In this document: positions 57,021-64,000 of the stretch, one piece after another
Layout: every line of letters starts with the position of its first letter
Position numbering within the stretch: position 1 is the stretch's first letter
NCBI GenBank assembly: GCA_021018815.1
Contig: JAITYX010000005.1
Coordinates: forward strand, 6,791,501 to 6,855,500
Direction of reading: 5' to 3'
Source: Talinum fruticosum
Lineage: Eukaryota; Streptophyta; Magnoliopsida; Caryophyllales; Talinaceae
Length of the DNA stretch: 64,000 nucleotides
Made by a program: the position numbers and the translations under genes
The notes under the pieces: generated by a model
The model's database searches: none
What the model saw: only the letters and a program-made list of their open reading frames with translations
What the model was told of the DNA's origin: nothing

Positions 57021-57099
57021 TCAGGAGAAGGCTGGGAAACATTCTGTTAGTCTGTGTCTTTTTACTGGATCATTTGGGATGATGTTTTCCATCGCAAGC

Positions 57100-57460
57100 T
57101 AGATGAAAAGCTAGGAAAAAGACCACTCTGAGAGTCCGAATGATGAGTGAAGCTCGTAAAGCCAAGTGGCACTGGAAGTTTGCAGTGGGGAGAAAGCTTT
57201 CTGGAAAAATGTGGTTGAGGCAAAATGTGGGGGTTGATAATTTGGGGTGGTGGTCATGGAGCAAGAAGATCCTCAAGGGCGAGCTGTTGGAAATTCGTTA
57301 TAGCAGTTTGGAACAGTTCAAATTGCTCATACAATTTTAGGTGAAGGATGGGTCTAGGGTTTTGTTTTAGTATGGTGTTTGGTGAGGGGAGCAACCTCGT
57401 GTGGTTCAATTTCCAGATCTTTTTAGGATGACATATTTGAAAGATGCAACTGCGAGAGAA
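57100..57460 (+). mobile_element. LINE fragment in intron 7
   Basis: KARKAKWHWKFAVGRK and NVGVDNLGWWSWSK, then VKDGSRVLF, match the plant LINE post-RT pattern (KWLWRFA.., VGDGxRxxFW). It is in + orientation, so it is not part of the adjacent - strand piece. Confidence 0.6.
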
Positions 57461-59197
57461 TGGGATGTTTTGGAATGAGATCAAAGCCATTGCAATTTGA
57501 CTTTCTCGTGAAGCCCGAATGACAAAGAAGTGGAAAGCATGTTCACTCTTCTTGCTTTGCTTGCTAATATAAATGATGCATCTGAGGGCAATGATGAGGT
57601 TTTTTTCACCCCATGACTCTAAAGGGCTCTTTGCAGTGAAGAATTTCTGTAATATATGGTTAGGGGTGTGCTTGCATGTTCTGATTTTCCTGCCGACTCC
57701 ATCTGTAGGCTCCCATGGATAACAAGTAGATGCGCTAGGCAAAAACCACCTCGTTCATTGCCAGTAGAATGTTTTGCTTTGGCATCTGTTACACTCTTTG
57801 ATGAGGGTTAGTTGGGTGCGACCTCTCACTGTGAGACATGTGGTGGTTGCTTGGAGAAGAAGGCTGTAAAAGAGTTGGGTTCTTAGTATTTGAATGAATA
57901 ATGGACATTCTTTCATTTTGCATCAGAAAATGGTATTGGTCTAGGCGTCTAGGAGTGGATGACATCATTGTGATACATCCAATACTTGCCAGAAGTTCTA
58001 GGGAGATCCAGCTGACACATACAATACGTAATGAACCAGACCTAACTAATAAGATACACAGCAGGCAGGACCGCTGTTAGGCAGGATATGAAAGTAGCCT
58101 TTCCCTTGAATTGCAAAGCGCAGAAAAGTTTTAAAACTGATTGCCTACTTCTACAGAACAAGAGCTGTTAGATAATGCACTGAAATTCAAAGCATGCATG
58201 CTGAAAGGAACTGGCAACTTGATGAACTTATGGCTCTGAGATTAAAGGGAAATTTGGAGAGTAAGCTCAACTGTGGGCCAATCTGGCTAGTTCATGTTCA
58301 AAGAGGCACGGAGGTCAGCTATAAGATATTTGCCTTTTTATTGGGTTACTCATCCCAATCGAAATTCGTACCTTGAGAGTCTACCTGGCGAGGTGTGGAT
58401 GTCCAATTTAGCAGCTGTTCTCTAAGTTTGGTTATTACATATAGGCTGATTCTTTTAGACCTAGATTTATGCTTACTACTACACAAAAAGAAAATGGAGG
58501 AAGTTTGGAAAGCAGTTTGCTTTTAGTCCAATACAATCCAAGCTGACTTTCCCAAAATTGGCTTTCTCAGCTGTCCAGGAAGTGGAAATGTTGGTTTTAC
58601 TAGCTTCATAAAATAAGTGAGTGATGATGATAGGAAGGGCCTAGGAGTATTGACCACGTGGTCTTTTATCCTTCAGGTTATAAAGCATGGTAAAAGTTCA
58701 AGTAATGCTGGAGGGGGATGCTACTGTCCAACAACAACCGATTTGCCCACAAAAGTGATCATGGTGATTGATGAATGATAACCTTCAGCATGGCTCTTTC
58801 ATTATCTTACAAGTGTAAAACGTCAATCATTTTTATGATATAAAGAACACAGAATCATTTTTGAAGACCCAAGAAAAGGTTCATGTGTATGGATTAAGAG
58901 TTATGGAAGATCTCTCCATATGAGTGTATTTGTATGTAATCCATAATTGTCTTCTTTCTCAATTTATTATACATTGACCTCCTTAGAGACTCACATGGCG
59001 TGGTGATGCATACCACAGTGTTAAACATCATCTTCTTCTTGTCTTTGTTAAACCACTTACAGGGTCATTGATTCATCATGCTAGCTAAAAGTTCATAATG
59101 TATTGCTTTTACATTTGATCTAATTGATTAAAATTGTGTCTAGAAGATTCCATCTATTTAACACCTTTTGCTTGTACTAACGCCAAGATTACTGCAG
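57461..59197 (+). other. Rest of intron 7
   Basis: No element with clear ends and no other coding sequence recognised. The short frame at 58194-58376 matches nothing I know. The intron ends ATTACTGCAG. Confidence 0.55.
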
Positions 59198-59287
59198 GCA
59201 CAAGATAATATAATGAATCTTCCGTTAGCCAATGGTTGGGGTGAAAAGCATCAGCTGTTTATTAAATGGAAGTACATTGAAGCCAAG
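59198..59287 (+). CDS. BRO1-domain protein, coding exon 8
   Basis: Encodes AQDNIMNLPLANGWGEKHQL then FIKWKYIEAK; donor GTATCT at 59288. Confidence 0.92.
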
Positions 59288-62080
59288 GTATCTAATCATT
59301 AGTTCTTTTGTGATTCTTCTTGTTGTATTTTCCAATATCTCTAGGCGTATCTCCCTTGCTACTTCTTTTACCTAATTCAACTTACTTTCATGTAACTGTT
59401 GCCATTTGCATCCAAATTTCTGGGTAATAATAATCATGGATTCAAAATGTGGCTGTTGTATGATGAAATGGCTGCATTGGAAAGGTTTTCAAGATGAGCT
59501 AACCATGTTTTCACCCCGCGACAACCGCTATGAAACACGATTGTGCATTATAGCGAGTCATTCGCGTCACTTCCCAAACCGCATTTTGAATCCCTGATGG
59601 TAATAAAAAGTATTAAAAACATGGCTAAACATCTCATTTGAGCTGGCCTGTAATTCAAGCCTGTTGGTATTTTGCTTCCTTCAAATGAACAATTGATTGT
59701 CAGTTCTCTGTTTTACCCTTAGTTTATCATACTAAGGTGTGCCTAGGCTAGAGGGGAGCAGCTCAGTGACTTAGAGGGGGTGAAGTTAGGTGAATTCTTA
59801 AAGTGAGAGCTGAAATGTGTGCTTCTAAGGAAAGCGTGCCTTGTTTGATTTTTGCGCCTCACAGAATATCAGTAAAATTAATGAAATCGAGCAAAATTAC
59901 CTGAGTGTTATCATAAGATAGCATGATTTCTGCATAAGTCCGGCGAGTATCTCTCAAAATTGATTAATTGGTGTCATTTCAGAGCTTGGGTTTTGTTCAA
60001 AAACCCTAGATCTGAGAATTAGATGGTCAATTGATGGAGTTATTGATGGAGTTATGTGCTGGAAATTTGGGGGCTTCGGGGTGCTCACTGGTCGCTGGTC
60101 TGGTGGGCCTGTGTATGTTCATCTTTGCCTCCTCTTTCTCCCCTTTTTTTTCTTTGTATCTCCTTGATGCTCATCTCATTGTTCAATTTCTTTATCTAAT
60201 TCTTCCTTTTTATTTTCTTATTTTTTAGGGGAGTATCTGGAAACTTCTACTCTGTGCTTGTGTCTGAAATCTGTTCTTTTGTTTTCTTTCTTTTCTTTTT
60301 TATGTTTGGGGAGGAGGAGGCTTGTTATTAGGTCTGTTGTGAGTGAAAAAAGTGTGGGAGGAAGGTAAGTGTCGTATCTGATGTGTAAAGTAGTCAAGCT
60401 TCATAAGTTTCTATAATGTTTCTTAGTTTGAGGCATTTCCATTTTGCATTTAAGTGATTTAACTTTTTTATTTTTGTATTCTCAACAATTTTGCGACATT
60501 TCAGACATTATAACGGTTATATTGATCTTGAATCCCTTTTTCAAGCAAATGACTTAATTGGGAAAATATATTTTTGAATATATTTTAGGCATTTCGGTAG
60601 AAATGTGGGCCTTGCATCTTTGATGTGTGTACCTTCTCCTTGGGCCTCAAGACCCCCTTTGTGCCCTCTGGGTGCCTCGTGCTTTTCAAAACTAATGTTA
60701 TGCCCTGTAATTTTGCTGTCTGTCTTTTAATAATCAGTCCTTTAATAATATCAAAATAAAATAGGATTTTTGGAAGAGAATAATATGAATTTTGGAGCTA
60801 TTGGCCAAAAATAATGCGACTTTTGGGGGTTGGGACTTGTCTTTAAGCTGGCGTGTGCAAGGTGGAGTTAAAATTTTGATGTTGAATTTTGACTTAGTTT
60901 AAATTTTTAATGACCACATAAGCAACCCATAAATTTTTAACTTAGACCTACCTCTCCGCTGCGGCCATTAAACAATTAAGCCAAGTCCAATCCAAGGTCA
61001 AAATGTGAACTCTACCGTACACGTGTCAGCTTCACTTGAACACTTTAGCTTTCAGACGAGTCCTAGCCCAGAACTCGGTTGTGTTATGATATCGTTAAAT
61101 AGTGTTAAAAGTTCGTTCATTTCATGGCTAAGAAAAAGGTCGTATTGTTTTTGGTCAATACCTCCAAAATTCATATTATTCCCATCCAAAAATCCTGGGA
61201 GATAAGTAAGGCTTATGCATTATTCATTGGGAAATGTTATCAAGGATATTAAATCCTCTAGAATTGGATGGAGCAATGGCATGCAAGTTTTGAATTTATG
61301 AGCTAGAATATTCTAATTGGTCATATTGATGACCCCTATGTTCCGTATAAATGAAAGACTCACTATTGGATAAATTTTTTCAGCTTGTTTTATAATGAGT
61401 TAACGCAGAATGCTGCACTAAACTATCATCTGTTTCTTTTTTCATGAAATAGTGGGCAATTGGTGACTCGAGATTTAGACTTGTGGGATTTGAGATAGGA
61501 AAAGTGGAAAACTATTATGAGGTCACTTTTTCTCAAAATATTTGCATTATGGGATGCAAAATTATGCTTACAAGTTTGTTAGAAACAGGAAAGATTTCCA
61601 TTTACCATTCACATATACCAAAATCTTTAACTTGAATCCAAATAATCTTTGTCATAAAGGGAGCACTAAAAATAGTGTTTACCACAATCAGAGCAGAAAC
61701 TAAAAAATTCAACCAAGCACTTTCTAGTTTCTAGCAATTATCAAATGAATACCATCCTGGGATCTGGTCATCTGGGTATAAAAAAAATTGATCAAGACCA
61801 CGATGTCGGCTGCAAGGTGGAGGGATGATAGAGAAACTTAAATAGACCACCATCCGCAAATTTCACGAGTGATGACGCGCATGCCACAATTACAAATAGA
61901 TTTGTGTTATAACAGAACATTAAAATCGAGCCTTTTGGTTATATTAAGTTGATATCAAAACTAACAAGTTTGAAGGATCTCAGATGGCCATAGCACTTAG
62001 CAAATAGCAAAGTTTATACACCAATGGCATAGTGGTCAGTATATAACGTGTACAAATTTATACAAAAAATAGCAAAGGTA
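59288..62080 (+). other. Intron 8, first part
   Basis: 3.9-kb intron in total. No gene or transposon ends were recognised in this part. Confidence 0.6.
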
Positions 62081-62085
62081 AATAC

Positions 62086-62389
62086 TTAAGGCCTTTTCGG
62101 ATTTACATACAAAACACACATAAACATAAACATACACAGAAACGAACATAAATGAGCATAAACGAACATAAAAGAGCATAAACGAACATAAACAAACATA
62201 AACAATACAGAAATGAACATAAACAAATAGAAATGAGTTGTTAAATAAGAAATGAACATAAAGAACGAACATAAACAAACATAAAAGAACAAAAACGAAC
62301 ATAAGTGAACATAAACGAATATAAAAGAACATAAACGAACATAAACATAAATATATTTTGTTTTTTATGTAAAGTCGAATAGGCCCTTA
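62086..62389. mobile_element. MITE with internal 12-bp minisatellite
   Basis: The termini TAAGGCCTTTTCGGATTTAC and (complement of right end) TAAGGGCCTATTCGACTTTA are imperfect inverted repeats, flanked by TACT on both sides. The interior 62115-62350 is an array of AACATAAACGAA-type units (roughly 20), whose - strand frames look like artificial membrane proteins (MFFYVRLCSFMF..). The GGGCCT-type ends suggest a hAT-like origin. Confidence 0.6.
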
Positions 62390-63170
62390 TACTATATAAA
62401 TTGATTCTTGGAGAAATTATGGAGGGGCCAAATCTAGATCTTTCTTAATTGACTTTGCAGTGCCGTGTTCATATGTTGCTTATTTTGAATCTCTTCACCA
62501 AACATTAAGGGCAAACTCACCCTGGAGAAGGAGAATATGGAGGACAGAGAGGTTGCAGACGATAGCTCACACTGGAGAAGGCGAATGTGGAAGAGATAGA
62601 AAGAGTTCAACGATGGGGCCTGGGGCCACCAAGAATGCAGAAGCTTTGAATGACATAAGAGAGGCGGAGTTTAGGAAGCAGGCTCTTATAATCTAGGGTT
62701 TTGCTTTTGTGCTTTGGCATTTGGGCCCTTAAAACTCAACCTTTCAAGTTCCTGTCTCCCCGACTCCAGCAGTGCAGGCGCAAAGTTCTAGAGGAGCCAA
62801 CCTGTCAGTCGACCCAAAATTTGCGGATTTTTCGGGTTTAAATTTTTTGTTCAAGATCCAAAATTTTCGGAAGGGTTCAAGTTGGGTCAGTTTTTGTTGG
62901 GTCTAGGAATGAGCCTCATTGTTCTTTTTTCCCTCCTGATAAGAGAAGAGAGAATATTAATACATATCATAATCGAAAAAATGAGTCATTGTTGTGTTGA
63001 GGGCCTTGCTGGATCCAACTTTACCTAATCATATCGGATTCTAACTACATCAGTTTCTGTGGAGATGCTTCTTAGAATATACTCCTCTCTAGCTTATACC
63101 CATGTTACTAAAATGTAATTTCTATAAGATGTATGCTTACTGGGTTTTAACGTTTGTCAACTTTTGGCAG
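62390..63170 (+). other. Intron 8, last part
   Basis: No recognisable element. The frame at 62460-62696 matches nothing known to me. It ends CTTTTGGCAG. Confidence 0.55.
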
Positions 63171-63290
63171 GCTGCAGCTTATTATTACCATGGACTCATT
63201 TTGGACGAGGGCAACACAGAGAAATCACATGGAATGGCTATTGCTGCTTTGCAAGCAGCTGATGAATATCTCAAGGAAAGCAAAAATTAT
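63171..63290 (+). CDS. BRO1-domain protein, coding exon 9 (3' border uncertain)
   Basis: Encodes AAAYYYHGLILDEGNTEKSH, GMAIAALQAADEY and LKESK. Beyond K at 63284 the reading (NYVNHLIWLLLNR) no longer follows the family. A donor at TAT|GTGAAT (63291) or CGAG|GTAACA (63325) is possible. The remaining C-terminal exons must lie right of the window. Confidence 0.8.
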
Positions 63291-63426
63291 GTGAATCATT
63301 TAATATGGCTCCTCCTCAATCGAGGTAACATATCTTGCCTACATGTAGTCTATATATGTTAATGTTGCAGTACTCCTTGCCCTTTATGTTGGTAGTTTGT
63401 GTATGTGTAGGATTGTTGATGTCTAA

Positions 63427-63452
63427 CACAACCACCACCACCACCACCACTT
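63427..63452. repeat. (ACC)n microsatellite
   Basis: About eight ACC units in intron 9. Confidence 0.85.
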
Positions 63453-63699
63453 CCAACGACCACCATCCACTGGGCTTCCTGCTGAAGTAAGGTTTAGGTA
63501 GGTGTACATATTGGTATCCTCTTAGAAGCGGAGAGAATATTTCCAAAAGACCCATAAAAAACTTTTGCGAAAGTTTCAAAGAGTTATACATATTTGGAAA
63601 TAAAATGCAAAAAGCTTCAAAAGAAAGAGGACATAAATATGACATGTTTTTGATGAGTAACTGGGTGCTGCCTGAATTCATTAGAGATGTTTTGTTGCT

Positions 63700-64000
63700 T
63701 GGAATAGAAGATTGAAGAAGTGTTGGATCCTAGGTGTTTGGAAGTTGATGCCATTGACTATTTGGTGGGTGTACTTGGAAGGAGAGAAATTGCCGAATTT
63801 TTGAGGGTAAGACTAGGTCCATTCATGATTACAAACTTTATTTGTTGAGAACTTTGTATAGTTGTAGTCAAGTTCTCAATCATGGTTACAAAGCTGAATT
63901 TTTGGATTTTGTTGATTTGGATGATTCCAGAGAGCTTGAGGGCATAATTTTATTTTGTGATTGCCTCCTTTTGTACATGGGTGACATCCCCTTGGTGTCT
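63700..64000 (+). mobile_element. LINE 3' fragment at the window end
   Basis: Aligns with 53936-54060. Its last bases (ACATGGGTGACATCCCCTTG) are the complement of 56475-56495, just inside the poly-A of the antisense copy. The end of the element lies just past the window. Confidence 0.7.

Larger units (their letters stand above)
44090..64000 (+). other. Gene: BRO1-domain (endosomal-targeting BRO1-like) protein, 3' truncated by the window
   Basis: The whole-gene span joins the leader exon and coding exons 1-9 above. BRO1 domains form a curved helical scaffold that in ALIX/Bro1 binds ESCRT-III; the short plant proteins with MGCFAST N-termini consist of little more than this domain, and their exact role is less clear. 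All introns are GT-AG and phases agree, and codons are conserved in every exon, so selection has acted. The only lesion is the missing G in exon 1. Intron lengths (2.8, 5.2, 4.4 and 3.9 kb) are mostly due to transposon pieces. Confidence 0.85.

Noticed and set aside
62036..62332. 98-residue membrane-protein-like frame on -
   Set aside because: Translation of the AACATAAACGAA array; every unit gives the same residues.

Overview
This is nuclear DNA from a flowering plant, probably one with a large, repeat-rich genome. Nearly everything is transposon debris. One host gene is visible: a multi-exon homologue of the plant BRO1-domain (endosomal-targeting, ALIX/BRO1-like) proteins on the + strand. 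Its exons are short (74-252 bases) and its introns are up to about 5.2 kb. I see no bacterial genes, CRISPR array, rRNA or tRNA gene.

Layout. 1-16516 is a three-level nest. A CACTA (En/Spm) transposon (right part 12279-16516) is cut by what looks like a Gypsy LTR (1-1018 and 11926-12278). That LTR is in turn cut by a nearly complete Ty1/copia element on the - strand (1024-11925), with 1.58 kb LTRs, primer-binding site, polypurine tract and a GACAA target-site duplication. Its gag-pol is broken by many small frameshifts, and about 2.6 kb of extra sequence, partly coding, lies between pol and the 3' LTR.

16517-20040 is AT-rich filler with microsatellites and a short plastid-like fragment. 20041-25255 is an L1-type LINE cut by a solo LTR that itself contains a second solo LTR (both from the same copia family, each with its own 5-bp duplication) and by a 495-bp hAT-like element. 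25256-29530 is AT-rich, with a 151-bp tandem duplication and possible Gypsy LTR remnants.

29573-39774 holds two decayed, convergent genes: a Ulp1-like (C48) gene on + and a FAR1/MULE-transposase-like gene on -. A GC-rich hairpin minisatellite lies between their 3' ends. This may be one Mutator-like element carrying a protease gene. 40134-41407 is a longer relative of the 24172 hAT-like element. 43448-43717 is a Stowaway-like MITE.

44050-64000 is the BRO1-domain gene: a GA-rich 5' leader exon, then nine recognisable coding exons between 45667 and about 63290; the gene continues past the window. Splice sites are canonical and codon phases agree across all introns. One base is missing in the first coding exon (a run of three G where the family frame needs four), which is either an assembly error or a disabling lesion. 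The introns hold LINE pieces in both orientations, a MULE-type MITE, a hAT-like MITE with a 12-bp minisatellite, SINE-like sequence and microsatellites.

The genes do not form a pathway. The transposon genes are parts of independent mobile elements, most of them visibly inactive.
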